Shown: positions 1-8,321, counted from the first letter of the stretch. The stretch is DNA of 12,535 nt from Verrucomicrobiota bacterium (GCA_016713365.1 JADJPG010000070.1:1-12535), one strand, 5' to 3'. The notes: generated from the sequence alone by a model not told the origin. Program-made: numbers and translations.

Positions 1-599
1 CCGGTCTGCCAAACGAGCGTCCAAGCGTTTCCGCTGGCCAGCCGCTCGCGTTTGCGGTCGGTTGCCGCGGTTCCGTGAACCTCCGTGCCAGCCGGGATGA
101 TGAGCCGTCCCGCGTGATAGACGTCTTCGGTAATCAATCCGATGATCGGCGTTTGGATGGCCGACGAGTCCACGGTGATGACGGTCTCGCACGAAATGAG
201 TCTGCCAAACGGGGCGAAGTCTGGACTGAGGGACTTAGTCTCAGGTGCCTGGCTCGCCGACTCGGCGAAGAGACTAATCGGTGGCGGAGGCGGAGGCGGC
301 TCCGGCGCTTTGATCTGAAGTGGTTCAACCGAAACCCTGGTTTCAGACGCTGGCGGCTGTGGCGGCGGTTCGGGCTTGGGCGGAGGCGGCTGAAACACTT
401 GCAAGCCGCGTTGTACGGTCTCGATGACTTGCGGCTTGTTGGTCGCAGGATCAGTCGCTGGAACAGACACCGGTTCAGTTCGCGGCGTGCCCGCTCGGGT
501 TTGAGAATAGAGGAACAGTCCGAAGGCCAGCACGGCTCCGAACAGCAACAGCTTGCCCGTTCGCGTGCGGAAGAAGCCGATGAATGAGCGAGGAGTCAT
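1..599 (-). CDS. trbI: TrbI/VirB10-like T4SS channel protein, N-terminal part (cut by window edge)
   Basis: The frame is open from the ATG at 599 to the left edge, 199 complete codons, with the C-terminus missing. TrbI/VirB10 spans the inner membrane and periplasm and contributes to the outer-membrane pore of the T4SS core. Visible parts are a short cytoplasmic N-terminus, one membrane helix (about residues 17-32), a proline-rich periplasmic linker (about 71-107, with runs of PPPP), and the start of the C-terminal beta-barrel domain. That domain shows FAPFGRLISCETVITVDSS (about 128-146), TPIIGLITEDV and GRLIIPAGTEVHG, which are typical of the family. The ATG overlaps the trbG stop (ATGA at 596-599), so it is co-transcribed and probably translationally coupled. 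The plus-strand frame lying opposite it is an antisense shadow. Confidence 0.93.
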   Translation of the reverse strand, partial: MTPRSFIGFFRTRTGKLLLFGAVLAFGLFLYSQTRAGTPRTEPVSVPATDPATNKPQVIETVQRGLQVFQPPPPKPEPPPQPPASETRVSVEPLQIKAPEPPPPPPPISLFAESASQAPETKSLSPDFAPFGRLISCETVITVDSSAIQTPIIGLITEDVYHAGRLIIPAGTEVHGTAATDRKRERLASGNAWTLVWQT

Positions 600-1470
600 G
601 GATTTGGCGGGGCGGAGTTGGTTGCGTTGTTGAGTGCCGCCATCGGGAGTCGTTGAATCAACACCGTGAAATCGTTTTTCAACGACAGCTCATTGCGTGC
701 GCCGTCTGGTGTGCCGGTGACTGCAAAGTAGGCGGAAGTCTCGCCCTGCGGCGGCATCAGTCCGGCAGCGTCGCTGATGGACTGAGGCAATACCCGGTTG
801 CCAACGCGGATTGAAAAACTGTCGGGGCGGTAATGGACAGGCGAGTCGGTCTTGTTTCGCAGCAGAAGCTGGAAAACCACGGTATCCTCCGCATTGAATC
901 GGAACGCCGCCTGAACCCGGATCTCGTAGTCGTTGAAGTCGGCGACTTGGGGGCGCTTCTCGAACGTGGCGAAGTCCACGTCGGCGACGGTTTCTGGGTG
1001 TTGCTGTTTCAGCAGAGTAAACGACTTGGCCTTGTCGAGCAGCGCGAGAAGGCGTGTCGGATTCAGAGATGGAGCGGGTTTGACGGTTCCTCCTGACGGC
1101 TTTGTTTCGAGGATGAGTGACAAAACGGGCTGAGGACTTTCCTCCAACTGGAACACATAGGTGCTCTTGCCCCAACGCGCGTTGAGGTTGGACGACGCTT
1201 TTGGTTCTCCGGCTCGAACACTGAAGAAAGCCGTTCCTTTGGTGTGGGAGAGATGGAAGGGAGCCGGATTTTTCGGATCTGCAGTGATGCCGGCTCCGTC
1301 GATGGCCGCAATGGACCGGGAAAGCTGATCGTGGTGACCCGGTTGGTCGCGACGGGCACGACATAAACCACTCGATCATCAAGCCGGGCGGACTCGATGG
1401 CCTCGCGTGGTGCGCCGTGGACAGCCAAGGGTGCGAGCAACAGAAGGATTTTATGGAGCGGTGAGTTCAT
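596..1470 (-). CDS. trbG: TrbG/VirB9-like T4SS outer-membrane core protein, frameshifted
   Basis: TrbG/VirB9 is the periplasmic/outer-membrane core component that binds TrbI. The N-terminal frame begins at 1470 with a signal peptide (residues 1-19, LLLLAPLAVHGA) and continues with DDRVVYVVPVATNRVTTISF, the usual first strands of the family. After PGP (codon 53, about 1312-1314) the match jumps to another frame, which reads IAAIDGAG, then FHLSHTKGTAFFSVRAGEP, WGKSTYVFQLEE and on to the stop at 596. Restoring one base (GGTCC to GGTCCC) gives a continuous protein of about 291 residues, the normal family length. The start overlaps the trbF stop by 20 bases and the stop overlaps the trbI start (ATGA). 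Identity is secure from both halves plus position. Whether the break is real or a sequence error cannot be decided here. Confidence 0.87.
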
Positions 1471-2125
1471 AACGGAAATCGGCGACGGCGGTGGGAAAGC
1501 GACCATTGGCGGCCATGTTCGGGTTGCGCAGAAGTTTCAAACGGAGCAGGAACGGAAACGCTTCGACGAAGGCTTTGTCCTGGAAAATGCCGTTGCGAAT
1601 CACTTGCCCGCTTACGTTCACGAGCACCTCGTTTTCGCGCGTAGCGAGAATATCGAGTTTGCCCACTTCGACCTTCTGGTGGAGTTGCTTGCTGGCGGCC
1701 TCGGTGGCTTCCTTGGCCCGATGCTCTTGCGCCTTCTCCAGAGCGGGTTTGAGGAAGACCTGCTTCAGTAAATCGGGATGATCGAAATCCTTCGGGTTGC
1801 GTTCGAGAAAGGCCACCGTGGCGAGCGTCGCCTGTTGAGCGTGGAGTTCTTTGGCTTCTTGAAATTGCAGCAACGGCGACAGGTAGTAGGTGTTCGCTGG
1901 ATCGATGATCACGACGCGCTCTCGCTGCTTGAGCGAATGGATCAGGTTCCATCGATCCACAGCTGCGAAGACGATGGTGGCCACGGCCACGAAGAACCAC
2001 AACCACGGCAGCCGATCTCGCTGGACGAACAGCCTTGTCGGATCGAACGGTCGGCGTGCCCGGTTTGGACTTGGCGACCCGTTGTTGGTCGTGGTCACGC
2101 GGGAAGTTTCGAGAGTGGGAGTCAT
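1451..2125 (-). CDS. trbF: TrbF/VirB8-like T4SS inner-membrane protein
   Basis: This is a 224-residue bitopic inner-membrane protein expected to nucleate assembly of the channel core. It has a basic, disordered N-terminus (1-39), one transmembrane helix (about 40-56, LPWLWFFVAVATIVFAAV) and a periplasmic domain. The periplasmic part includes ERVVIIDPANTYYLSPLLQF, a Lys/Glu/Gln-rich helical stretch (about 125-155) and the closing LRLKLLRNPNMAANGRFP, which fits TrbF-type VirB8 proteins. The ATG at 2125 overlaps the trbL stop as ATGA, which fixes it over a longer in-frame extension upstream that would lie inside trbL. It sits between trbL and trbG as in Ti-type trb operons. The family call rests on topology, motif resemblance and context rather than on a single diagnostic residue. 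Confidence 0.82.
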   Translation of the reverse strand: MTPTLETSRVTTTNNGSPSPNRARRPFDPTRLFVQRDRLPWLWFFVAVATIVFAAVDRWNLIHSLKQRERVVIIDPANTYYLSPLLQFQEAKELHAQQATLATVAFLERNPKDFDHPDLLKQVFLKPALEKAQEHRAKEATEAASKQLHQKVEVGKLDILATRENEVLVNVSGQVIRNGIFQDKAFVEAFPFLLRLKLLRNPNMAANGRFPTAVADFRYELTAP

Positions 2126-3189
2126 AGGGCTTGGTTCCGTGAGACGGCAATGAGATCTCGGACGGCCTTGTCGCCGGTGATGTCGTCGCCGGGCCGTCCT
2201 CGTGCTGTCCGGGGAGGCAAGCCAGAGCCGGCGATGATGATGGCTCCCGCGCTGCCCATGCCGCTGCTCAACGAGAGGCTGCTCAAGGCGGCTGCCATGC
2301 CGGCCGCGGCAGCCGTGACCATTGGCTTGCCCACGGGGGCGGCGACCGCGGCGGCCGCCGCCGTGGTGGCTGCGGTTTGAAGAAAGCTGTTGATGCCGCC
2401 GTTGAGCAGGGCGCTGCCGGCATCGACGCCATAGATGAGCACCTTTTGGATGATGGCAGGCGCGGCACAGGTGCTGAAAATCGTCCAGAATGACAATACA
2501 CCGAGGCCGAGGAGATTTTGCAGGGTATACAACGTCGAAGTCGGGTCCACCGTCAGAAACGATTGATCCGTCATGAAATCGAGAATACCTTGCGAGATAA
2601 GCGCTGCGACACCCCAGCCCAGTGGCCACAAGAGAATCCCCGTCAAATGCATGAGATACCGCGAGCCGGTACCACTCAACGCCGGCACCGCAAAGAATCC
2701 GATCAGTATGGGCGAGAGTGCATACCCGACGTTAAGAATGATCTTCTGGAAAATGTAGGCCCAGAACAGCAGCAAGGACGCGGCATAGGCCAGGAGCCAC
2801 AAAAGTCCCCCGATGACGGCATTCACGAGAAACGAAGTTCCGTTGGCGACCAAGTCCCACAAGCCGTGCGGCTCCGTCTCGCTTTGCTTCAACGCCAGGG
2901 CATCACGATACGCTTGATGAATCTGATCTGGGTTGGCTTTGAGCGTGTCCGTCACCGTAACAGCCACGAGCCTCTGCACCTCGTCACCCCATCGCGGCAG
3001 GAAGACCAGCAACGACATCACGACAATCAAACGCACCAGATAGCGCAGCCAGCTTTGAGCCGAAGGCCGGCGCATGGCCGTCACGAGGATTCCGACGACG
3101 ACCAGCAAGTAGGCCACGACCATCAAGACACCGCGCAAGTCCGCGCAGCGTTGCAGGAACGTGGGAAACAGGGTGTCGAATGAGGCCAT
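2122..3189 (-). CDS. trbL: TrbL/VirB6-like polytopic membrane protein of the T4SS channel
   Basis: This 355-residue protein has about six hydrophobic segments: near 20-38 (LMVVAYLLVVVGILVTAM), 48-64, 118-140, 143-170 (the segment ending in LSPILIGFFAVPAL), 180-200 and 220-250. An Ala/Gly-rich C-terminal tail (about 265-320, TAATTAAAAAVAAPVG) follows. Topology, size and the alanine-rich tail match TrbL/VirB6, which forms the inner-membrane pore through which substrate passes. The start at 3189 leaves 26 bases after the trbJ stop. The stop overlaps the trbF start as ATGA. No frame disruption is seen. Confidence 0.87.
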   Translation of the reverse strand: MASFDTLFPTFLQRCADLRGVLMVVAYLLVVVGILVTAMRRPSAQSWLRYLVRLIVVMSLLVFLPRWGDEVQRLVAVTVTDTLKANPDQIHQAYRDALALKQSETEPHGLWDLVANGTSFLVNAVIGGLLWLLAYAASLLLFWAYIFQKIILNVGYALSPILIGFFAVPALSGTGSRYLMHLTGILLWPLGWGVAALISQGILDFMTDQSFLTVDPTSTLYTLQNLLGLGVLSFWTIFSTCAAPAIIQKVLIYGVDAGSALLNGGINSFLQTAATTAAAAAVAAPVGKPMVTAAAAGMAAALSSLSLSSGMGSAGAIIIAGSGLPPRTARGRPGDDITGDKAVRDLIAVSRNQAL

Positions 3190-3215
3190 ACGCCGGCTGG
3201 GGGATGGAGGCGGGA

Positions 3216-4013
3216 CTACCTCGGGAAAGTGGTGGGCGCGTCGAGGAGTCGGAACGTGCGGGCGTAGTTGGTGACCGCCTCGGTAAAGGCGGCACCTTGC
3301 TGTTCGCGGAGCGCCAGAGCCTGTTTCTTCTCGTCGTTGCGGTTCTCAATGTCTTGGACGAGCGCCGTCGCGAGGGCCTGCGCGGTCTCCTGCTCCGTGC
3401 CGTTCAGCGCGGCAGACAATCCCGTGAGCGTGCCGCTTAACTTCTGCACCTCGGCGTCGGTCGTCGCCGTGCGCAACGCTTCCACGGTCGCGGCAATCTG
3501 TCGTTTCAACTCAACCCGCCGGGCAGCGGCATTGGTGGAGACGAGCTGAAAATTCGCGGTTGCTCCGTTGATGGCGGCAAAGGGCCGGAACTCGTTCGTA
3601 TGCCGGGCAACTGTGTGGCCCTTGGGGGTATCAAAGGTTGCTCCCACCGAGTGGTAAAGGCCGGCGGCGTTATAGGCCAACGCCTCCGCACCGTCAGCGG
3701 CTCTTATGACGACCTGCAACGACTCGCCGAGTTCCGTCCTGCGCAGGTCGTTCCTGAGCGGCCCGGCGGCGGTAACTACGACCGCCTTCGGATCGCCGAA
3801 CAGACTCTCGTAGTGTCGAAACTCGTTGAGTTGATCCGTCAGCGTGCGAATCTGCGTGACCTGGTTGTTGATCATTTCGACGTATTTCGCGATTTCCTGC
3901 GCGGTGCCGGTGATCAGTTGGGTTTGCACCGCGGCGTCGAAGACGGCCCATTGGGCGTTAACTCCAAAGGGAATGGCGGTGAAGGCGGCCCAGGCGACAA
4001 TGGTTTTATTCAT
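3216..4013 (-). CDS. trbJ: TrbJ/VirB5-like secreted T4SS protein
   Basis: This is a 265-residue exported protein. It has a signal peptide with likely cleavage after Ala20 (VNA|QWA), then a long helix rich in Q, N, T and L (about 36-66, with EMINNQVTQIRTLTDQLNEF), a middle region, and a second long helical region (about 165-240). This all-helical secreted layout is that of VirB5/TrbJ, a minor pilus-tip or adhesin component. The gene lies between trbE/lipoprotein and trbL, the place trbJ holds in Ti-type trb operons. Only 3 bases separate it from the lipoprotein stop, and GAGGA about 9 bases upstream can serve as ribosome-binding site. Sequence is poorly conserved in this family, so the call leans on layout and position. 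Confidence 0.8.
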   Translation of the reverse strand: MNKTIVAWAAFTAIPFGVNAQWAVFDAAVQTQLITGTAQEIAKYVEMINNQVTQIRTLTDQLNEFRHYESLFGDPKAVVVTAAGPLRNDLRRTELGESLQVVIRAADGAEALAYNAAGLYHSVGATFDTPKGHTVARHTNEFRPFAAINGATANFQLVSTNAAARRVELKRQIAATVEALRTATTDAEVQKLSGTLTGLSAALNGTEQETAQALATALVQDIENRNDEKKQALALREQQGAAFTEAVTNYARTFRLLDAPTTFPR

Positions 4014-4016
4014 AGG

Positions 4017-4424
4017 TTATTCCTCAATGCGGAGATACTTGGTGGTGGGTTTGAAAGTGACACCGTCGATGGTCTGTTCGGGAAGCTGGACTTCGTAGAG
4101 CCGAACTTGGCCCTCGCGGTTCCGGGCGCGTTGCTGGGCCACGTAGAGCCAATACTGTTGCTTCACCGCATCGCTGCGGCCTTTGTCGTAGCCGGACGCG
4201 TAAGCCTTTTCCGACTGCTTGCGCGTGGCGTAGTGCAGCGCTTCGCTCACAACGACGCCTCCGGCTGCGCCGGCTGCCGTGGCGATGGGGCTGCCGTCTG
4301 ACAACTCGTGAGCGACATAAGCGCCGCCCGCAGCGGCCCCGATGTCCGTGAGACTGCGGGTGGCGGCACAACCGCAAAACAGGAGTGGCACGATGGCGAA
4401 TAAGAGAACAGGGTGAGTTTTCAT
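4017..4424 (-). CDS. Small T4SS-associated lipoprotein
   Basis: The 135-residue protein begins with a short basic start, a hydrophobic stretch and FCGC, giving a lipidated Cys19 (an imperfect but usable lipobox, then AATRS). A Gly/Ala-rich stretch follows (about 28-60, including AAAGGAYVAHEL and ATAAGAAGGVVVSEAL), resembling a glycine-zipper segment. The rest is a hydrophilic helix and a C-terminal strand-like region. Lipoproteins in trb/vir operons include TrbK (entry exclusion), TrbH and VirB7 (core stabiliser). Here it stands between trbE and trbJ, which matches none of these exactly, so no symbol is given. The frame upstream of the ATG is open and carries the trbE C-terminus without a stop, so this start was chosen from the signal peptide and the ATGA at 4421-4424. 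Confidence 0.8.
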   Translation of the reverse strand: MKTHPVLLFAIVPLLFCGCAATRSLTDIGAAAGGAYVAHELSDGSPIATAAGAAGGVVVSEALHYATRKQSEKAYASGYDKGRSDAVKQQYWLYVAQQRARNREGQVRLYEVQLPEQTIDGVTFKPTTKYLRIEE

Positions 4425-7174
4425 GCTGGGGTGAGTTGTCGTTTCGGGGGGCAAGTCGGTGTCCCCGTTCCGGGAAGCGTGTTGAATAATGCCTTCGACG
4501 AGATTGGCGCACTGGCGGAGTTCCTTCGCCCTCTTGTCGAAGTGCTCACCGCTCGACGACGAGCAGTAGAGCATCTCCGGCGAGGCGATGTTGTGGACCG
4601 TGCCGCAAAGGTTGCGGACCGAATCGGTGTGAAAGTAGGTGAAGGGCGCGTACCTCTGGCCCGTTTGATGGTCGGGCAGCGCGTAATTCATGATCGCGTG
4701 CTGGGTGACTTCCGGCAATGCGATGTCCTTGCCCATGTCGTCGAGGTCGGCTCGGTCGTTCTGGCGCATGATGAAGAACTGGCGGCTGTTCCCGAACACA
4801 GCCGACCGGATGCGCGACTGCTTGAATCGCGCGTACTGCTGCACGATGGAAATGTTCCAGCAATTGAACTTGCGAAGCTGGGCGTACGATTCCTGCACAA
4901 TTTCCTGGCCCCCGGGGATGTCGAGGAAGCGTGCGACTTCTCGTACACGTTCCGTTTCCGCAAAGCGCGCGGCAGCGTGATGATATGTTTGCGCGCGTGG
5001 TTGGTGATTAGGAAGCCTGCGGCCGATTTCAATTCCTTCGCCGATTCCGGGATGTAGCCGAGTTCAAAGTGGGCGATCCGTCCCGTCAACGAGACGTTGG
5101 TGATTCCGTCAAACAGACAGCCGTAGTTGCCATCTCGGCACCAAGGCAGAAGGAGGGTGGCGATCTCCATGATCTGGTCGCGCTCGGCTCCGACGGGATC
5201 GAGCATCATCAACTCTTGCAGCATGCGGTGCGTCGGGAAGTCGCCAGGTGCAAAGCGCGAGAAGGCAAGATTACGAACCTCTTTGGTGGTGTTTGGGTCT
5301 TTCATGAACCGCAGCACATCGCTCTCCTCAACGGTGCCAAGGTACGCGGTTGCCTCATCGCTGTGATTGGTTCCCCAGTCCCTGAAGTCGGCAAAGGTTT
5401 CGAGCATGGTGGCTCCGGGCGGCATCCGTTCCACCCGGAACCGTTGCAGGGCGAGCGCGTGGCGGGAGATTTTGAGCAAGTCGGCGTGCCGCTTCTTGCA
5501 CCAGTCCTGGAACGCGTCCTCGTAGAGCAAATTGATGTACTTGGCGATCTGCGCCTGCCGGAGCATTTGTTTCTCCTCCGTGGCACTCGTGCCAATCATG
5601 CGCGCGACCAACGCGGTGGCGGCCGACAAGTGATCGGGAGTCAACGGCAGCCCCTTTGTGTCCAGGTAATTGATGGTCAGGTCGCCGTCAGGATGAATGA
5701 TGATCGGTCGCGCGCCTTCCTCGACGGTGCCAGTGTAGATGCCATAGCTCAGACCTTCTTCGATGATGACGGTGTAGGCAAAATAGCCCTCCGTCTGCGA
5801 AAGCAGGTCGCACATGGACACCGATTTGCCTGCGCCCGACATTCCGAGGAGGACGGCGTGTTGGGGAGATGCTGAACCGCCACCGCCGGAGAACGTCTCA
5901 ATGCCGATGAGATTGCCCTGCGGCCCATCGTAGATCGCCTCCGCGGTCGCCAAATGGCCAACAAACGTGCTGGTGAACGGTAACATGTCGGCCAGGAACC
6001 TGTGTTCGGCGTAGAGTTTCCGATGTTCGTAACGTCCCCACGTCCAGCCCGGCCAGGTCTGGAAGAACAGATTCTTGGCCGTGGTCGGCAAATTGGCTTC
6101 AAAGTACTGGGCTGCATTCATCGACTGAATCGCGCTCTTGAGCGCGGCGACACGGGCGTTGAGCCCTTCCTTGGATTTGTCCCACACCCTGACGATGAAC
6201 GTCGCATGGAACGGCAGCGTGTGCCCTTGCATGAGCGCATGGATTTTACGCTGCTTTTTCTCCATGACGCTCAACATGGAAATCTTCTTCTCGCTGGCGT
6301 AGTCGCCCGCCACGCGGTCGTGGGCTTTTTCCTCCTTGGAGATCTCTTTCGTGACCGGGAGCGGGTCAATGTTGACCGTGATGGTGTAGTCGAGCAGCCG
6401 TAAATTCGTGAGCCTTTGGATGATGCCCGGATACGTCGTGCGCGGCCAGCGGGTCAGGACCAAAAGCCTGTGGTAGTGTCCATCAAGGTAGAAGCCGAAG
6501 TCTGCCTGTCCGTTGCCCTCGGAGTGCCAGCAATTCTCTTGAATCGAAAGTTCCGGCTCGAATCCGTCGAGCGGATCGAACTCGAACCGGTCGTTGAAAC
6601 TTGGGTTCAGGAACTTGGCGTAATGGCGGAAATGTTCGGCATCGTTCATGGGAACAACTCGCGTGCCTGAACCGCTGAAGATCTCGAGCATCAACCGGTG
6701 TGTGTGCTCGTATTCGCTGGCGAGCTGCTCCAGCAGGGCCGTGTAGTAGTCGCGGCGAGCCTTGCCGGATTGGGCGAAACGTGGTTGGTGATCCAGTGCG
6801 CGTGTGATGTAGAGGACGACTCGCTGACGGCGCAGCTTACGTTCACTCATCGCTTGCCAGTAGCGCAGGAACCGTTCGTTTCGCACGCGCTTGGTCCAAG
6901 TGTTGGTGAAATTCTCGGTCTCCCGCTGGTAACGCAGAAGCTCCTCCTTGTAGTTGGAATCGCAGAAGTACTGCACTTGCAGGCGTTGGTTTTCTTGGAG
7001 GGACGCCAGCAGGAGACAAAGCTGGTCTTGGAAGTCGTTGAGGTCCGCAATCGGGCTGTTGGTCAGGTCGGGCGCTTCGATGACGAAGCCCTTGGCCACG
7101 TAGCCGCCACGCCGAAGATGATTGAACACGATCATATCGCGGACGAAAAACCCGTTGGGAGCGCGCTCGAACAT
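4421..7174 (-). CDS. trbE: TrbE/VirB4 T4SS ATPase, frameshifted at Walker B
   Basis: TrbE/VirB4 is the conserved cytoplasmic ATPase that powers pilus assembly and transfer. The first frame, from 7174, carries the N-terminal domain, Walker A GMSGAGKS (residues 444-451), and later HFELGYIPESAKELKSAAGF and LPRALRKRNVYE. At about 4937-4942 (residue 744) the homology passes to another frame reading EVARFLDIPGGQEIVQESYA, RKFNCWNISIVQQYARF, RQNDRADLDDMGKDIALPE and SPEMLYCSSSSGEHFDKRAKEL. One G added (GAGAAG to GAGGAAG) joins the halves as VYEEVARFL, the Walker B position. As written, the first frame instead runs on through unrelated residues to a stop at 4688. The rejoined frame has no stop before the lipoprotein. 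Shortening the C6 run at 4446-4451 by one base would give a stop at 4421-4423 overlapping the lipoprotein ATG, for about 916 residues, a normal length. The start lies 3 bases after the preceding stop. Confidence 0.9.
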
Positions 7175-7177
7175 AGG

Positions 7178-7444
7178 TCACGGTCGAATCTTGAGAGCTT
7201 GAGCCTCCGGCTTCTGCGAGTTGCGGATTTTGGTGAACAACAGATCAACTTTCTCCAAATCACTCACGAGTCGCTGCACCGTGCGGGCTTTCCCGATTTC
7301 GTTAGTCGCGATGTAGGCTTCGCGAACATGAGCCACGGCCCGTTCCATGTGGGTGCGAGCCGTGGCGTCGAGGTCGTGTCGGTGCAGGTTCTCGCGCAGG
7401 GCGGACTCGGCGTCGTTGAGTTGGGCGAGGATGTGGCGGCTCAT
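7178..7444 (-). CDS. Small helical protein of unknown function in the trb operon
   Basis: This 88-residue soluble protein starts MSRHILAQLNDAESALREN and is predicted to be almost entirely helical with regular Leu/Ile/Val spacing, so a coiled coil or helical bundle is likely. It has no signal peptide or membrane segment. It sits between the trbD-like and trbE genes, 4 bases after the former and 3 bases before the latter, so it is almost certainly co-translated with the ATPase. The ATG at 7444 is chosen because earlier in-frame starts would lie inside the trbD-like gene. I do not recognise the family. A T4SS accessory or chaperone role would be inference from position only. Confidence 0.7.
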   Translation of the reverse strand: MSRHILAQLNDAESALRENLHRHDLDATARTHMERAVAHVREAYIATNEIGKARTVQRLVSDLEKVDLLFTKIRNSQKPEAQALKIRP

Positions 7445-7448
7445 GAGG

Positions 7449-7781
7449 TCAGCCTTTGGCGAAAGGGTGCTTGGGTGTGACGAAGTCCGGCCCGAAGCCG
7501 GGGCCACTGGCGAAGCGTTCGATGACGTCGCGGTCGTAACCGGGCGGTTTACCCTGCCGGAGGAGCAGGATGTAGCTCAGGCAAACAAGCACCGGCAACG
7601 CCGCGACACCAAAGGAGAGAAAGAGTCCCGCCTTGAAGGCGACGACCATGACGAAAAATACCGCGATACCGACTCCCAGCCCGCTCACGACCCACCAGAA
7701 TAGGTTGCCTTCGAGTCCCCAGGTTTTTCCGGCGGAATCGGAGGCGGCATTCGTGTCGGTAAGTCGAAGTTCGGCTTTCAT
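7449..7781 (-). CDS. trbD: TrbD/VirB3-like inner-membrane protein
   Basis: This is a 110-residue protein with two membrane helices (about 28-50, LFWWVVSGLGVGIAVFFVMV, and 51-74, GLFLSFGVAALPVLVCLSYI). A basic/Gly/Pro-rich cytoplasmic tail ends in FVTPKHPFAKG. Two closely spaced helices just upstream of the VirB4 ATPase is the classic VirB3/TrbD arrangement; VirB3 associates with VirB4 at the inner membrane. The ATG at 7781 overlaps the stop of the 46-residue membrane peptide (ATGA at 7778-7781). The protein is slightly longer than many VirB3 proteins. The call rests on topology and synteny, since the family has few sequence motifs. Confidence 0.72.
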   Translation of the reverse strand: MKAELRLTDTNAASDSAGKTWGLEGNLFWWVVSGLGVGIAVFFVMVVAFKAGLFLSFGVAALPVLVCLSYILLLRQGKPPGYDRDVIERFASGPGFGPDFVTPKHPFAKG

Positions 7782-7918
7782 AGCATTGGAGCGAGGCAGG
7801 TTCGGGCGAGTATGGGCACGAGCGGGAGGCCGAGATAGGCCAGCAGCGCGAGCAGCAGGGCTGCGGCGACTCCGAGCAGGAGCAGCCAGCGGATGAGCCG
7901 TTTCTCTTCTGTGGACAT
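7778..7918 (-). CDS. 46-residue single-pass membrane peptide in the trb operon
   Basis: The short ORF encodes a charged start (MSTEEKRLIRW) followed by a strongly hydrophobic segment (LLLLGVAAALLLALLAYLGLPL, about residues 12-33) and a short tail. It has the clearest ribosome-binding site of the operon, GGGAGG at 7924-7929, five bases before the ATG, which supports real translation. It lies between the pilin and trbD-like genes and overlaps the latter as ATGA. No family is recognised. It could be an extra inner-membrane subunit or a pilin-processing partner, but that is only context. Confidence 0.68.
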   Translation of the reverse strand: MSTEEKRLIRWLLLLGVAAALLLALLAYLGLPLVPILARTCLAPML

Positions 7919-7937
7919 CGTTGCCTCCCGCCGTGAA

Positions 7938-8321
7938 TCAGAACGCGCCGATGCCGACCGTGGAATTGGCGTCGAGGCCGAAGATTTTGAAAAACGCGAA
8001 TGCGATGGCCGGAGCCGCCGCGATGACGGCGCCGCCAATGATGGAAAGCTTGCCGGTGTCCACGTCGCCGCGCCGGATGGCGAACCCGCCGGCGATGACG
8101 GCTGCTATTCCCAGCACGAAGCCGAACAGCATGATGACGGCGAGGCTGTTGCTGATGCCGGTCTTGAGCTGCGTGGAACTGAACGCCTGGGCGAAGGCGC
8201 TGGTGGTGTTGAGAACTGCAACGGCGGCGAGCAAAAGCACCGTCCGCAGCCGTGGGCTTTGGTTAAGGGCCACGGCGACGCCGCAGCCTCCGTATCGGAG
8301 CGATTGAGTGATTCGATTCAT
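7938..8321 (-). CDS. trbC: TrbC/VirB2-like T4SS pilin precursor
   Basis: The 127-residue precursor has a long signal region with a hydrophobic core (about 27-37, TVLLLAAVAVL) and a likely cleavage site after SAFA (residue 44). The mature part of about 83 residues holds two hydrophobic helices (about 57-77 and 90-111) joined by a short polar loop, GGFAIRRGDVDTGK. This is the VirB2/TrbC pilin plan; TrbC pilins of IncP type are further trimmed and cyclised. It is the first gene of the operon. The frame is open further upstream to 8543, but 8321 is preferred because the signal peptide starts there and the extension is not pilin-like. The start lacks a clear ribosome-binding site. Confidence 0.83.
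   Translation of the reverse strand: MNRITQSLRYGGCGVAVALNQSPRLRTVLLLAAVAVLNTTSAFAQAFSSTQLKTGISNSLAVIMLFGFVLGIAAVIAGGFAIRRGDVDTGKLSIIGGAVIAAAPAIAFAFFKIFGLDANSTVGIGAF

Noticed and set aside
75..587. 170-residue plus-strand ORF rich in Arg
   Set aside because: It is antisense to the clear trbI/virB10 frame, and its Arg/Gly/Leu-rich composition is typical of a GC-rich shadow.
1778..2380. 200-residue plus-strand ORF, like other long plus-strand frames across 1-8300
   Set aside because: It lies opposite trbF and trbL, which have full family patterns; no domain is seen in the plus-strand reading.
4930..4950. Programmed ribosomal frameshift in trbE
   Set aside because: No heptameric slippery site or downstream structure stands out, and splitting Walker B would have no evident benefit; a one-base length error or mutation is simpler.
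3600..5057. Long plus-strand frames (3600-4301, 4413-5057)
   Set aside because: They are antisense to trbJ, the lipoprotein and trbE; no recognisable motifs.
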